NCBI RefSeq assembly: GCF_002934265.1
Contig: NZ_PTIX01000007.1
Location: forward strand, 62,001 to 126,000
Length of the DNA stretch: 64,000 nucleotides
Reading direction: 5' to 3'
Origin: Actinokineospora auranticolor
GTDB lineage: Bacteria; Actinomycetota; Actinomycetes; Mycobacteriales; Pseudonocardiaceae
The notes beneath the pieces are model-generated. The model made no database searches and had not been told where the DNA came from. It saw only the letters and a list, made by a program, of their open reading frames with translations. Shown here piece by piece: positions 26,192 to 35,700 of this stretch. Each line of letters opens with the position of its first letter. Position 1 is the first letter of the stretch. The position numbers were made by a program, and so were the translations under genes.

Positions 26192-26983
26192 GTGACCAGC
26201 GCGAACCCCACGCCGCAGGACTGGCGGCGGCAGTTGACCGAGGCGTTCGAGGTGTTCCTCGGCGGCCCCCTGTCGGACCACGCACCCGACGCCGACTACG
26301 CGGTGTACCTGGAGGGCAACCTCATCCACGAGGTCGGCTTCGACCGCGACCCGGCCTGGATCCGGCCATCCGCGCTCAGCGGCGCGGAACCGGTCGTCTG
26401 GGACGTCCCCCTGTTCGACGACAGCGACACCCCGTCCACCTTCGACGCGGCGCGGTCGATCTACGAGATCCACGGCGTCGACCCCGCCGCGCACCCGGCG
26501 TTCCTCGCCGACCTGGCCGAGGTCGCGTTCCAGGACAGCCTGCTGCGGGGCGCGGACCTGGCGGTCCTGGTCGACCGGCACGGCATCGACCTCACGGACC
26601 CGGCCTGGGCGGACCACTGGTACGTCACCTACACCCGCCTCACCACCGACGGCACCCTCTTCGACGCGATGCGCGTGGCACTGGCAATCGGCGACGGGCC
26701 GGAGAGCCTGCTCGACGTGGACGCGGAGCCGGAGGAGGAGATGGCTGAGCAACTCGAGGCGGTGGAGCACGAGGGTCTGCGGGCTCACCTGGGGTTCTTC
26801 TGCACGGAGGGGGACGAGGGGATGATCTTCCTGGGGGACGAGTGGGCGGGCGGCAAGTTCCTGGTGGACGAGGGCTGCGCGCCGATCGCCCACTGGGAGG
26901 AAGGCCAGTCCCAGGTCGAACTCACCGTCGTCCGCCTGAGCGAGTCGGTGGCCGGACCGCGGCCCGTCGCTGAGGTCGGGTGA
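26192..26983 (+). CDS. Conserved hypothetical protein
   Basis: 263 aa from GTG 26192, 22 nt after the VOC gene. It is acidic and soluble, with no signal peptide or membrane helix. Recognisable stretches include WDVPLFDDSDTPSTFDAARSIYEIHGVDPAAHPAF, HWYVTYTRLTTDGTLFDAMRVALAIGDGPE and an acidic AEPEEEMAEQLEAVEHE. I do not recognise the family. The good codon pattern over the full length and tight spacing to the VOC gene support a real gene. Confidence 0.7.
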   Translation: MTSANPTPQDWRRQLTEAFEVFLGGPLSDHAPDADYAVYLEGNLIHEVGFDRDPAWIRPSALSGAEPVVWDVPLFDDSDTPSTFDAARSIYEIHGVDPAAHPAFLADLAEVAFQDSLLRGADLAVLVDRHGIDLTDPAWADHWYVTYTRLTTDGTLFDAMRVALAIGDGPESLLDVDAEPEEEMAEQLEAVEHEGLRAHLGFFCTEGDEGMIFLGDEWAGGKFLVDEGCAPIAHWEEGQSQVELTVVRLSESVAGPRPVAEVG

Positions 26984-27041
26984 GCCGAGCGACCCAGGCG
27001 GCTCCGTGCTGGGGCTCGGTGGGGATTGAAAAGAAATGCCG

Positions 27042-27518
27042 CTAGGGCTGGCCTGGTAGGGGTGGGGTCAAAGGGGTCAGGCCTGCCGTCTTGCGCCAGC
27101 GGGTGGAGCGGGCGGCCGAGGACTTGAGGGCGTCCAGGGCGATGCGGCGGACGTCGGGGGCGTCGGTGCGTTCCATGGCGGCCCGCCAGGCGGTCGTGGT
27201 GTCGGTCTCGGCGTTGACCACCAGCTCCAAGGCCGATGCCTGGTCGGTGACCGGTTTGGGGGGCAGGTAGGCGGGCTCGGCCGGTTCCGGGGTCGCGCCC
27301 GCCGCCCCCAGCAGGCGCCCGGTGGTGTCCCGGCACGCGCGGTGGGCGGTGGCGCCTTCGGCGATCGCCTTGTCGAACGTGGCGGGCAGAAAGGCGCTCA
27401 CCAGGCCGTACACCCACACCGCCGCGTGCTCGGCGCCCAAGGCCGCCTGCACCGCCGCGAGGGTGTCCTCCGGCAAGGGCGCGCGGGACGGTGGTACCGC
27501 GGACGACGGCTGTGTCAT
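27042..27518 (-). CDS. Ferritin-like DUF4439 protein
   Basis: 158 aa from ATG 27518. LAAVQAALGAEHAAVWVYGLVSAFL, EGATAHRACRDTT and LELVVNAETDTTTAWRAAMERTDAPDVRRIALDALKSSAARSTRWR form a four-helix ferritin-like pattern with Glu/His metal-ligand candidates. The same protein lies beside the rimP-nusA genes in mycobacteria. It overlaps the upstream lipoprotein gene by 4 nt and is likely co-translated with it. Metal binding is inferred from fold only. Confidence 0.82.
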   Translation of the reverse strand: MTQPSSAVPPSRAPLPEDTLAAVQAALGAEHAAVWVYGLVSAFLPATFDKAIAEGATAHRACRDTTGRLLGAAGATPEPAEPAYLPPKPVTDQASALELVVNAETDTTTAWRAAMERTDAPDVRRIALDALKSSAARSTRWRKTAGLTPLTPPLPGQP

Positions 27519-27991
27519 GCCAAGACCTCCAACAGACTCACGCACCCCGCAGCCACCGACCCCACCATCCCGGCCCGGTGGCGCGGCACCGCCACCGCCA
27601 CCTCCGACGCCTCGTCCGACGCGCCCTTCAAGCCCTCTGCCAAGGCGGCCTTGGGGTTCGAGGGGACCGTGGGCGCGGCCGTAGTAGTAGGGGCGGCCGA
27701 GGACGACGGCTTCGGTGGTCGCTCCCGGTCCACCTCCTTCTGCAACACCGCCGCGTGTTCCCCGCGCACCTTCGCGACCTCCTCCGCCACCCCCGCCAAC
27801 GCCGGGGTGGCGGAAGCGATCGCGGACGCCAGCGCGGCGTCCGCCCGCGCACGGGCCGCCAACGCCGCCAGCGGGTCCGGAGGAGGAGGGGACGCCGGTG
27901 TCGGGGTGCACGCCACGAGACCGGTGGCCAGAGTGGACAGCAACAGCACTCGCCTGCTCACCGAAACCGGGGTCGGGGGAGTTGTGCTCAC
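27515..27991 (-). CDS. Predicted lipoprotein of unknown function
   Basis: 158 aa. The N-terminus SRRVLLLSTLATGLVAC carries paired arginines and a lipobox (LVAC at ~25-28), then a Pro-rich linker, a helical Ala/Glu-rich region (AALAARARADAALASAIASATPALAGVAEEVAKVRGEHAAVLQKEVDRE) and a Ser/Ala/Thr linker. A C-terminal part (GMVGSVAAGCVSLLEVLA) may pack on the partner. It is paired with the DUF4439 gene and divergent from rimP. Confidence 0.75.
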   Translation of the reverse strand: MSTTPPTPVSVSRRVLLLSTLATGLVACTPTPASPPPPDPLAALAARARADAALASAIASATPALAGVAEEVAKVRGEHAAVLQKEVDRERPPKPSSSAAPTTTAAPTVPSNPKAALAEGLKGASDEASEVAVAVPRHRAGMVGSVAAGCVSLLEVLA

Positions 27992-28158
27992 AGTCCGTCA
28001 TCCTGCCAGGCCCCGCGTTCGGCCCACCGGAGCTTCGGATGATCGCCTGCGGCGGCTGCCCTTCGGCGGGCGAGATACGCTAGGTGACCACGGCAGGCGG
28101 TGCGCACCGCCCGACCGGCAGACAACCGCGGCGTCGAGCAGAACAGGGAGCGGCCAGG

Positions 28159-28719
28159 GTGGCCAACCAGGGAGAGCCGGACAACCCGGCGGCAGGTGAC
28201 CGCGTCACGGCCGCGCTGGAGCCGGTGGTGGCGGGGGCGATCGCCGACACCGGCTTCGAACTCGAGCAGCTCGACATCGCCCAGGCCGGGCGCAGGCGCC
28301 TCGTGCGCGTGGTCGTCGACGGCGACGACGGGGTCGGCCTCGACGAGGTCGCCGTGGTCAGCCGGGCCGTCTCGGCGGTGCTCGACGAGCACGACGCCGT
28401 CCTCGGCGGCCCGTACACCCTGGAGGTCACCTCCCCCGGGGTCGACCGCCCGCTGACCCGCCCCCGGCACTGGCGCCGCAACCGGCTGCGCCTGGTCAAG
28501 GTTCGCCCGGTCGGGGGTGCGGAGTTCACCGGCCGTGTCGGCGCGGCGGACGAGACCCCCGATGGTGGCGTCGAGATGCTCGTCGACGGCGCGCTGCGCC
28601 GCGTCGAGTACGGCACGGTCGCGCACGCCGTGGTCGAAGTGGAGTTCAAGCAACCGCCGGTGGCGGAGATGGCGATGCTCGAAGGTCGGGCGTCCGGCAC
28701 GGAGGAGGACGCTCGATGA
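28159..28719 (+). CDS. rimP: Ribosome maturation factor RimP
   Basis: 186 aa from GTG 28159 ([10 protein letters not shown]). An upstream GTG at 28084 is in frame but would add an Arg-rich start untypical of the family. [48 protein letters not shown] and [23 protein letters not shown] are RimP signatures. It assists 30S subunit maturation. It overlaps nusA by 4 nt (ATGA) and heads the conserved rimP-nusA-ylxR-infB operon. Confidence 0.94.
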   Translation: MANQGEPDNPAAGDRVTAALEPVVAGAIADTGFELEQLDIAQAGRRRLVRVVVDGDDGVGLDEVAVVSRAVSAVLDEHDAVLGGPYTLEVTSPGVDRPLTRPRHWRRNRLRLVKVRPVGGAEFTGRVGAADETPDGGVEMLVDGALRRVEYGTVAHAVVEVEFKQPPVAEMAMLEGRASGTEEDAR

Positions 28720-29729
28720 ACGTGGACATCGCCGCGCTGCGGGCGATCGAGCGCGACAAGGACATCCCGTTCGAAACGGTGATCGAGGCGATCGAGACCG
28801 CCCTGCTCACCGCCTACAAGCACACCGAGGGGCACCAGCCGCACGCGCGCATCGACATCGACCGGCGCACCGGCGTGGTCCGCGTGCTGGCCATCACCAC
28901 CGGCCAGGACGGCGAGGTCGACGAGGAGTGGGACGACACCCCGGAGGGCTTCGGGCGCATCGCCGCCACCACCGCCCGCCAGGTCATCCTGCAGCGCCTG
29001 CGCGACGCCGAGCACGAGCGCACCTTCGGCGAGTTCGCCGCCAAGGAGGGTGAGATCGTCGCGGGCGTCGTCCAGCGCGACACCCGCGCCAACTCGCGCG
29101 GCATGGTGGTCGTGCAGGTCGGCGACACGGAGGGCGTGCTGCCCGCGGTCGAGCAGGTGCCGGGGGAGTCCTACGAGCACGGCACCCGCATCAAGTGCTA
29201 CGTCGTCGGCGTCACCCGGGGCACCCGCGGCCCGCAGATCACGCTGTCGCGCACCCACCCCAACCTGGTGCGCAGGCTGTTCGCCCTGGAGGTGCCCGAG
29301 ATCAACGACGGCACCGTGGAGATCCCGGCCGTGGCGCGCGAGGCGGGGCACCGCTCCAAGATCGCCGTCCGGTCGACCGTCCAGGGGGTCAACGCCAAGG
29401 GCGCGTGCATCGGCCCGATGGGTGCCCGGGTGCGCAACGTGATGAGCGAGCTGGCCGGGGAGAAGATCGACATCATCGACCACTCCGAGGACCCCGCGAC
29501 CTTCGTCGGCAACGCCCTGTCGCCCGCGAAGGTGGTTTCGGTCACGGTCGTGGACGAGCGCGCCAAGACCGCCCGGGTGGTCGTCCCCGACTTCCAGCTC
29601 TCGCTGGCGATCGGAAAAGAGGGGCAAAACGCCCGGTTGGCGGCCCGGTTGACCGGCTGGCGGATCGATATCCGGTCGGACGCGGCGGCCGGCGCGCAGG
29701 CCGCTCCGGTATCCGGTTCGGCCGAGTGA
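28716..29729 (+). CDS. nusA: Transcription termination/antitermination factor NusA
   Basis: 337 aa from ATG 28716. The N-terminal RNA-polymerase-binding domain ([30 protein letters not shown]) is followed by S1 ([29 protein letters not shown]) and KH domains ([73 protein letters not shown]). The acidic C-terminal repeats of E. coli NusA are absent, as usual in actinobacteria. Confidence 0.96.
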   Translation: MNVDIAALRAIERDKDIPFETVIEAIETALLTAYKHTEGHQPHARIDIDRRTGVVRVLAITTGQDGEVDEEWDDTPEGFGRIAATTARQVILQRLRDAEHERTFGEFAAKEGEIVAGVVQRDTRANSRGMVVVQVGDTEGVLPAVEQVPGESYEHGTRIKCYVVGVTRGTRGPQITLSRTHPNLVRRLFALEVPEINDGTVEIPAVAREAGHRSKIAVRSTVQGVNAKGACIGPMGARVRNVMSELAGEKIDIIDHSEDPATFVGNALSPAKVVSVTVVDERAKTARVVVPDFQLSLAIGKEGQNARLAARLTGWRIDIRSDAAAGAQAAPVSGSAE

Positions 29730-29750
29730 GCCGGACAAGATAGACTTCCC

Positions 29751-30119
29751 ATGGTTCGTCATCTGGAACCGGTTTCCGCTCGCCCCGGTGGCGGCCCGAC
29801 AGGGTCCGGCCCCGTGCGGACGTGCGTCGGTTGCCGGACCCGGGCGGCGGACGCGGAATTGCTGCGTGTGGTGCTCGTGGACGGGGACGCGATCCCCGAT
29901 CCGCGGCGTCGGATGCCGGGTCGGGGCGCGTGGTTGCACCCCGATCCGGGTTGTCTGGCGAAAGCCGAGAAGCGCCGGGCGTTCCCCAGGGCCTTCAAGG
30001 TCCAGGGACCGGTCTGCGTGGAGGGTCTGCGGTCGCTGGTAGAGCGCGCCGCAGGCGATGTCGGAACGGGATCTTCCCGTGCCGTGGAGAAGGACAGGAA
30101 GCAGGTCGACCCGTCATGA
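29751..30119 (+). CDS. ylxR: YlxR family RNA-binding protein (DUF448)
   Basis: 122 aa from ATG 29751, 21 nt after nusA. RTCVGCRTRAADAELLRVVLVDG, DPRRRMPGRGAWLHPDPGCLAKAEKRRAFPRAF contain the CVGCR and GRGAWLH motifs of YlxR. The family binds RNA or nucleoid and, in some species, affects RNase P. It has its usual place between nusA and infB. Confidence 0.92.
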   Translation: MVRHLEPVSARPGGGPTGSGPVRTCVGCRTRAADAELLRVVLVDGDAIPDPRRRMPGRGAWLHPDPGCLAKAEKRRAFPRAFKVQGPVCVEGLRSLVERAAGDVGTGSSRAVEKDRKQVDPS

Positions 30120-30209
30120 GTCAGCCGTGAAGCTGAAGACATGAACGCGCGACGATAGGACGAGGTCGACGGGAACTTGCCCGCCGGCCTCATTCAGACG
30201 AGGAGAGCA

Positions 30210-33200
30210 GTGGCAGGCAAGGCCCGCGTGCACGAGCTGGCTAAGGAGCTCGGAGTCACCAGCAAGGACGTTCTCGCCAAGTTGAAGGACATGGGTGAGT
30301 TCGTCAAGTCCGCGTCTTCCACCGTGGAGGCGCCGGTAGCCCGCAGGTTGCGGGATGCGTACCCCGGCAAGGGCGAGTCCAAGCCCGGACCCCGGCCCGG
30401 CCCCAAGCCGACGCCCGGCCCCCGGCCCCCGGCCCAGCGCCCGGAGCCGGTCCGCGAGCAGCCCAAGCCCCTGCAGCAGGCCCCGGCGGCCGCCGCGAGC
30501 GCCCCGGCGGCCCCGCCGGTGACCCCGCCCGCGCAGACGTCGGCGCCCGCGCAGACCGCACCCCCCAAGCCCGGCTTCCTGCCCGGCCCGCCGCGGCCCA
30601 AGCCCGCGTCCGCGCCGGTCGAGAAGCCCGTGCCCGCGCGTGAGCAGCAGGCCCCCGCGGCCGCGAGCAGCGCGCCGAGCCCGGCCCAGTCCGCGCCGCG
30701 CCCGCCCCGTCCGGAGCGGCCCGCGCAGCAGGAGCCCGGTGGCGAGCGCAAGGGCGGCGGCAACCAGGGCGGCACGGTTCCCCCGCGGACCCAGTCGCCC
30801 AAGCCCGGCCCGCGTGCCCCGCGGCCCGGCAACAACCCGTTCGGCGTCGGTGGCGGCGCGCCGTCCCCGCGTCCCGGTGGCGGTCCCCGCCCCGGTGGCC
30901 AGGGCGGCCCGTCCGGTGGCGGCGCGCCCTCGGGCGACCGCCCGCCGCGGCCCGGTGGCGACCGGCCCTCCGGTGCCCCGCGCGGCGACCGCGCGCCCGG
31001 CGGACCTCGTCCGTCCGGCCCGAACCCGGGCAACATGCCCCCCCGGCCGAACCCCGGCATGATGCCGCCCCGGCCCGCCCGTCCCGCCGGTGGCGGTCGT
31101 GGTGGCCCCGGTGGCGGTCCCGGCGGTGCCCGTGGCGGCCCCGGCGGCGGCGCGCGCGGCGGTCCCGGTGGCGGTGGCGGTGGCTTCCGCGGCGGTCCCG
31201 GTGGCGGCGGCGGTGGCGGTGGCTTCCGCGGCGGTCCCGGTGGTGGCGGTGGCGGTGGCGGCTTCCGCCCCGGTGGCGGTGGCGGTGCTCCCGCCGGCGG
31301 TGGCGGTGGTTTCCGCCCCGGTGGTGGCGGTGGCGGCGGTGGCCGTCCCGGTGCCGGTGGTCGCGGTGGCGCGGCCGGTGCCTTCGGGCGCCCCGGCGGT
31401 CCTTCCCGGCGCGGTCGCAAGTCGAAGCGGCAGAAGCGCCAGGAGTACATGGACAACATGCAGGCGCCCAGCGTCGGTGGCGTCCGCCTGCCCAAGGGCA
31501 GCGGCGAGGTCATCCGGCTCGCCCGCGGCGCCTCGCTGACCGACTTCGCCGACAAGATCAACGCCAACCCGGCCTCGCTGGTGCAGGTGCTGTTCCACCT
31601 CGGCGAGATGGTCACGGCCACCCAGTCGGTCTCCGACGAGGTGCTGGAGCTGCTCGGCTCCGAGATGAACTACACCGTGCAGGTCGTGTCCCCCGAGGAG
31701 GAGGACCGCGAGCTGCTCGACTCGTTCAAGATCAGCTACGGCGAGGACGCCGGTGACGAGGACGACCTGCGGGCCCGCCCGCCGGTGGTCACCGTCATGG
31801 GTCACGTCGACCACGGTAAGACCCGCCTGCTCGACACCATCCGCAAGACGACGGTGCACGAGGGCGAGGCCGGTGGCATCACCCAGCACATCGGCGCCTA
31901 CCAGGTCGCCACGTCGCTGGACGGCAACGAGCGGCTGATCACCTTCATCGACACCCCGGGTCACGAGGCGTTCACCGCCATGCGTGCCCGCGGTGCGCAG
32001 GCCACCGACATCGCGGTGATCGTCGTGGCCGCCGACGACGGCGTCATGCCGCAGACGGTGGAGGCGATCAACCACGCGCAGGCCGCGAACGTGCCGGTCG
32101 TGGTCGCGGTGAACAAGATCGACAAGGAAGGCGCGAACCCGCAGAAGGTCCGCCAGCAGCTCACCGAGTACGGGCTGGTGGCCGAGGAGTACGGCGGCGA
32201 CACCATGTTCGTCGACATCTCCGCGCGCCAGGGCACCAACATCGACGGGCTGCTCGAGGCCATCCTGCTGACCGCGGACGCGGCGCTGGACCTGCGGGCC
32301 AACCCCGACATGGAGGCCCAGGGCGTGGCGATCGAGGCGCACCTCGACCGCGGTCGAGGTCCGGTGGCCACGGTCCTCGTGCAGCGCGGCACCCTGCGGG
32401 TCGGCGACTCGATCGTGGCGGGCGACGCCTACGGCCGCGTCCGCCGCATGGTCGACGAGTTCAACGAGGACATCACCGAGGCGACCCCGTCGCGCCCGGT
32501 CCAGGTCATCGGCTTCACGTCGGTGCCCGGCGCGGGCGACACGTTCCTGGTCGTGGAGGAGGACCGCACGGCGCGCCAGATCGCCGAGCGGCGCTCCGCC
32601 CGGACCCGGGCCGCGCAGAACGCGCAGAAGCGCAAGCGCATCAGCCTGGAAGACCTGGACGCCGCGCTGAAGGAGACCAGCCAGCTCAACCTGATCATCA
32701 AGGGCGACAACTCGGGTACCGTCGAGGCACTCGAGGACGCGCTCACGAAGATCGACGTCGGCGACGAGGTCGAGCTGCGGGTCATCCACCGCGGCGTCGG
32801 CTCGATCACCGAGGGCGACATCAACCTGGCCATCGCGGACAACATCATCGTGATCGGCTTCAACGTCCGGGCGGAGGGCAAGGCCACCGAGCTGGCCAAC
32901 CGCGAGGGCATCGATGTCCGCTACTACTCGGTGATCTACCAGGCCATCGAGGAGATCGAGTCGGCCCTCAAGGGCATGCTCAAGCCGATCTACGAGGAGG
33001 TCGAGCTCGGCCGCGCCGAGATCCGCGACGTCTTCAAGTCCTCCAAGGTCGGCACGATCGCCGGTTGCATGGTGCTCTCCGGCGAGATCCGGCGGAACTC
33101 CAAGGCGCGCCTCATCCGCAACGGCGTCGTCATCCAGGAGGGCCTGCCGATCAGCTCGCTGCGCCGGTTCAAGGACGACGCGGTCGAGGTCCGGGAGGGC

Positions 33201-33293
33201 TTCGAGTGCGGTCTGACGCTCGGCTCCTACAGCGATCTCCAGGTCGACGACGTGATCGAGACCTACGAGATGCGCGAGAAGCCGCGCAGCTAG
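30210..33293 (+). CDS. infB: Translation initiation factor IF-2
   Basis: 1027 aa from GTG 30210 (preceded by GAGGAGAG). The N-terminal helical domain ([37 protein letters not shown]) is followed by ~240 residues of Pro/Ala/Gln-rich linker and an extreme Gly-rich tract (~291-397, repeated [13 protein letters not shown] units), then basic [14 protein letters not shown]. The GTPase has G1 GHVDHGKT at 531-538, DTPGHEAF (G3) and NKIDK (G4). The C-terminal domains bind initiator tRNA. Terminator hairpins follow. Confidence 0.96.
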   Translation: MAGKARVHELAKELGVTSKDVLAKLKDMGEFVKSASSTVEAPVARRLRDAYPGKGESKPGPRPGPKPTPGPRPPAQRPEPVREQPKPLQQAPAAAASAPAAPPVTPPAQTSAPAQTAPPKPGFLPGPPRPKPASAPVEKPVPAREQQAPAAASSAPSPAQSAPRPPRPERPAQQEPGGERKGGGNQGGTVPPRTQSPKPGPRAPRPGNNPFGVGGGAPSPRPGGGPRPGGQGGPSGGGAPSGDRPPRPGGDRPSGAPRGDRAPGGPRPSGPNPGNMPPRPNPGMMPPRPARPAGGGRGGPGGGPGGARGGPGGGARGGPGGGGGGFRGGPGGGGGGGGFRGGPGGGGGGGGFRPGGGGGAPAGGGGGFRPGGGGGGGGRPGAGGRGGAAGAFGRPGGPSRRGRKSKRQKRQEYMDNMQAPSVGGVRLPKGSGEVIRLARGASLTDFADKINANPASLVQVLFHLGEMVTATQSVSDEVLELLGSEMNYTVQVVSPEEEDRELLDSFKISYGEDAGDEDDLRARPPVVTVMGHVDHGKTRLLDTIRKTTVHEGEAGGITQHIGAYQVATSLDGNERLITFIDTPGHEAFTAMRARGAQATDIAVIVVAADDGVMPQTVEAINHAQAANVPVVVAVNKIDKEGANPQKVRQQLTEYGLVAEEYGGDTMFVDISARQGTNIDGLLEAILLTADAALDLRANPDMEAQGVAIEAHLDRGRGPVATVLVQRGTLRVGDSIVAGDAYGRVRRMVDEFNEDITEATPSRPVQVIGFTSVPGAGDTFLVVEEDRTARQIAERRSARTRAAQNAQKRKRISLEDLDAALKETSQLNLIIKGDNSGTVEALEDALTKIDVGDEVELRVIHRGVGSITEGDINLAIADNIIVIGFNVRAEGKATELANREGIDVRYYSVIYQAIEEIESALKGMLKPIYEEVELGRAEIRDVFKSSKVGTIAGCMVLSGEIRRNSKARLIRNGVVIQEGLPISSLRRFKDDAVEVREGFECGLTLGSYSDLQVDDVIETYEMREKPRS

Positions 33294-33304
33294 TCCGTTG
33301 GTAA

Positions 33305-33371
33305 CCCCCGGGGCGCACTCCCCGGGGGCCAGCCCTGGGGGCGCGGTCGCCGAACCCGCGCCCCCGGGGTT
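33305..33371 (+). terminator. Double hairpin terminator after infB
   Basis: A 9-bp stem (CCCCCGGGG / CCCCGGGGG, 33305-33328) is followed by a second GC-rich stem (33333-33371) and TTT. This separates infB from the DUF503 gene, so the latter may have its own promoter or depend on read-through. Confidence 0.75.
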
Positions 33372-33399
33372 TCCCACTCACCCGTTCGGCTGATGCCTG

Positions 33400-33693
33400 G
33401 TGTATGTCGGTGCCCTCGAACTCGACGTCCTGCTCGGGGACGTCCACTCTTTGAAGCAGAAGCGCTCCGCGGTCCGGCCGGTGGTGGCCGAACTGCGCAA
33501 GCGATTCGAAGTCGCGGTCGCGGAAGCCGGTCACCTGGACCTGCACCGCAGGGCCCTGATCGGCGTCTGCGCGGTCGCGGCGGACGCCGCCCACGTCAAC
33601 GACGTGCTCGACGCCTGCGAGCGCCTGGTGAGCGGTCGCCCGGAGCTGCAACTGCTCTCGGCCCGCCGCCGGTGGCTCGGACCAGACGACTGA
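33400..33693 (+). CDS. DUF503 (YlxP-like) protein
   Basis: 97 aa from GTG 33400. [76 protein letters not shown] matches DUF503, which lies between infB and rbfA in many Gram-positives. A ribosome-associated role is likely from context; the biochemistry is unknown. Confidence 0.9.
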   Translation: MYVGALELDVLLGDVHSLKQKRSAVRPVVAELRKRFEVAVAEAGHLDLHRRALIGVCAVAADAAHVNDVLDACERLVSGRPELQLLSARRRWLGPDD

Positions 33694-33734
33694 GCCCGGG
33701 TTCAGCCGAACCGAACAAGGAAAGAAGGAGCGTC

Positions 33735-34190
33735 GTGGCTGACGCAGCCCGCGCGCGCAAGCTCGCGAAGCGCATCTCCCAGATCGTGGCCTCCGCCCTC
33801 GAGCACGAGGTCAAGGACCCCCGGCTCGCCCGGGTCACCATCACCGACGCGAAGGTCACCGCCGACCTCCACGACGCCACGGTCTACTACACCGTCCTCG
33901 GGGACAAGCTCGACGCCGAGCCCGACCACGCGGGCGCGGCGGCGGCCCTGGAACGGGCCAAGGGCGTGCTGCGCACGCTGGTCGGCCAGGGGACGGGTGT
34001 CCGGTTCACCCCCACCCTGACCTTCGTCGCGGACACCGTCCCCGACGACGCCCGCAAGATCGACGACCTGTTGGCCCGCGCCCGCGCGGCCGACGCCGAG
34101 GTCGCCGCCCAGGCGTCGGGTGCCGTGTACGCGGGCGAGGCCGACCCGTACCGCGCCCCGAAGCCGGAAGACGAAGACGACGAGGACTAG
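33735..34190 (+). CDS. rbfA: Ribosome-binding factor A
   Basis: 151 aa from GTG 33735 with AAGAAGGAG upstream. [51 protein letters not shown] and [29 protein letters not shown] are the KH-like RbfA fold. It acts in 30S maturation around helix 1 of 16S rRNA. An acidic tail (KPEDEDDED) ends it, and a T-tailed terminator follows. Confidence 0.95.
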   Translation: MADAARARKLAKRISQIVASALEHEVKDPRLARVTITDAKVTADLHDATVYYTVLGDKLDAEPDHAGAAAALERAKGVLRTLVGQGTGVRFTPTLTFVADTVPDDARKIDDLLARARAADAEVAAQASGAVYAGEADPYRAPKPEDEDDED

Positions 34191-34209
34191 TTCCTCGCCC
34201 GACCTGGAG

Positions 34210-34247
34210 ATCCCGCTCCCGCCTTCGCGTGGGGGCGGGATTTTCCT
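34210..34247 (+). terminator. Rho-independent terminator after rbfA
   Basis: An ~11-bp stem, ATCCCGCTCCC with GGGGGCGGGAT (one G-T wobble), is followed directly by TTTTCCTTT. It closes the translation-factor operon. Confidence 0.88.
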
Positions 34248-34754
34248 TTCCCCACAAGTCTTTCCGGCATTCTGTGCACAGAGGACAGTCAACGCCGATG
34301 TGGACTGCCCGACTGCCCGACTGCCCGATTGCCCGACTGCCGGACCTGGCAGGCAGGCCCGGTCCGGCCAGGTCCGGTCTGGTCCCGGTTCGGCCTGGCT
34401 CCACGCCGCTCGGCCCGGCTCGATCCGGCGGTCGCGCTTGCCGGTCGCGCTCGCCCCGAGTTGTCCACAGCCCCGCTGTTGATCTTCCCGTTTTGTCCGC
34501 CCCCGCCGGTAGAATGGACACCGGGGGCCGGAGGCATGACTTGATCTTGTTTCGGGCGCATTCCCGAGGTCACCCCGAACCCGGCGCCGCCGCATTCCGC
34601 CCGCCGCCGACCTCGCCTTTCCCGCCGCGCCGGTATTCCGCCCGCCCGGAGACTCCACAATCGAGCTAACCGGTCCCGCGCGCCGCGCGACTACGGGAAG
34701 CTCACCCGTTCGGCCGGTAGAGTGAACGCGACCGCGCAACACCCCGAGGAGCCC
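34248..34754. other. Intergenic region with short repeats
   Basis: About 500 nt without a credible gene. It contains an 8-bp tandem repeat (34303-34342) and then a stretch rich in GGTCCGG/CCGG variants (34345-34400). Reading frames across it are Arg/Pro-rich and lack ribosome-binding sites. The promoter of the esterase gene must lie in its right half; I cannot point to it. Confidence 0.6.
34303..34342. repeat. 8-bp tandem repeat, five units
   Basis: GACTGCCC occurs three times in succession, followed by GATTGCCC and GACTGCCG. It is a short slippage-prone tract in non-coding DNA between rbfA and the esterase gene. Confidence 0.85.
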
Positions 34755-35627
34755 ATGTCCGGTCGAATGTCGCGACGCCAGGTGATCGGCCTCGCCGTCG
34801 GCGGGACGGCCACGACCGTCGGCCTCGGCATCTTCGGCGCCTGGGCGCTGCGTCAGGACAAAACCCCGCTCAGCGACGTCCGCACCCCCATCCCGGGCCC
34901 CACGGACCCGCCCACCACCAAGCCCCCGGCGCCGCTCTTCGAGTCCCGGAAAGTCTTCTCCAAGGCGCGCGGCCGCGAGGTGAGCCTGCTCGTCTACCGC
35001 CCCGACGGCCTCGCCGACGACGGCGGCACGCTCCCCACCTGCCTCGCGCTGCACGGCCGGGGTGCCAACGCGAACCAGTTCACCGACCTCGGCGTCGGCG
35101 ACAACCTCTCCGCGGCCGCCGCGTACGCCGTGGTCGCCGTGGACGGCGGCGACGCCACCTACTGGGTGCGCACCGACCCCGGCGACGACCCCCAGGCCAT
35201 GCTCACCGACGAACTCCCGGCCTGGCTGGCCGAACTCGGCGTCTCGACCAAGCCGTTCGCCGTGCTCGGGGTGTCCATGGGCGGCTACGGCGCGCTCAAC
35301 TACGTCCGCGCGCACACCGGCCAGGTCCGGGCCGCCGCCGTGCTCAGCCCGGCGTTGTTCCCCACCTGGGCCCAGGCGAAAGCGCGCGACGTCTTCCCCG
35401 GCCGGGCCCTGTGGGAGCAGACTGAGCCCCTGCTGCACGTCGCCGAGCTCGGCAAGACCGCGCTCGGTGTGTGGTGCGGCACAGCGGATCCGCTGTTGCC
35501 GTCGGCGAACCAGCTGATCGACACGGCGAAACCCGCCGTGGCCAGGACCGGTGACGGTGGGCACGACGCCGACTACTGGCGGCGCGCGCTGCCGGAGGCG
35601 ATGTCGTTCATAGGCTCGCACATCTGA
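34755..35627 (+). CDS. Tat-exported esterase (alpha/beta hydrolase, antigen 85/esterase D-like)
   Basis: 290 aa from ATG 34755. The N-terminus MSGRMSRRQVIGLAVGG carries a twin-arginine motif and a hydrophobic segment, so export or membrane anchoring by Tat is likely. The hydrolase domain has LALHGRGANANQFTDLG, the nucleophile elbow GVSMGGYG with Ser174, VWCGTADPLLPS (acid region) and GGHDADYWRRALPEAMSFI (catalytic His). It likely hydrolyses an ester outside the cytoplasm; the substrate is unknown. A close paralogue with a changed elbow follows. Confidence 0.85.
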   Translation: MSGRMSRRQVIGLAVGGTATTVGLGIFGAWALRQDKTPLSDVRTPIPGPTDPPTTKPPAPLFESRKVFSKARGREVSLLVYRPDGLADDGGTLPTCLALHGRGANANQFTDLGVGDNLSAAAAYAVVAVDGGDATYWVRTDPGDDPQAMLTDELPAWLAELGVSTKPFAVLGVSMGGYGALNYVRAHTGQVRAAAVLSPALFPTWAQAKARDVFPGRALWEQTEPLLHVAELGKTALGVWCGTADPLLPSANQLIDTAKPAVARTGDGGHDADYWRRALPEAMSFIGSHI

Positions 35628-35700
35628 GGTTCGTGGTGTAGACCTTATGTCCCCGGTGCGCCCGACACCGGTCGACTGGCCCCACCCCGGGAGTTCTACA

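Noticed and set aside
30114..33377. 1087-codon minus-strand open frame opposite infB
   Set aside because: It is antisense to a certain infB gene. Its Thr/Gly/Ala repeats merely mirror the Gly/Pro tract of IF-2.
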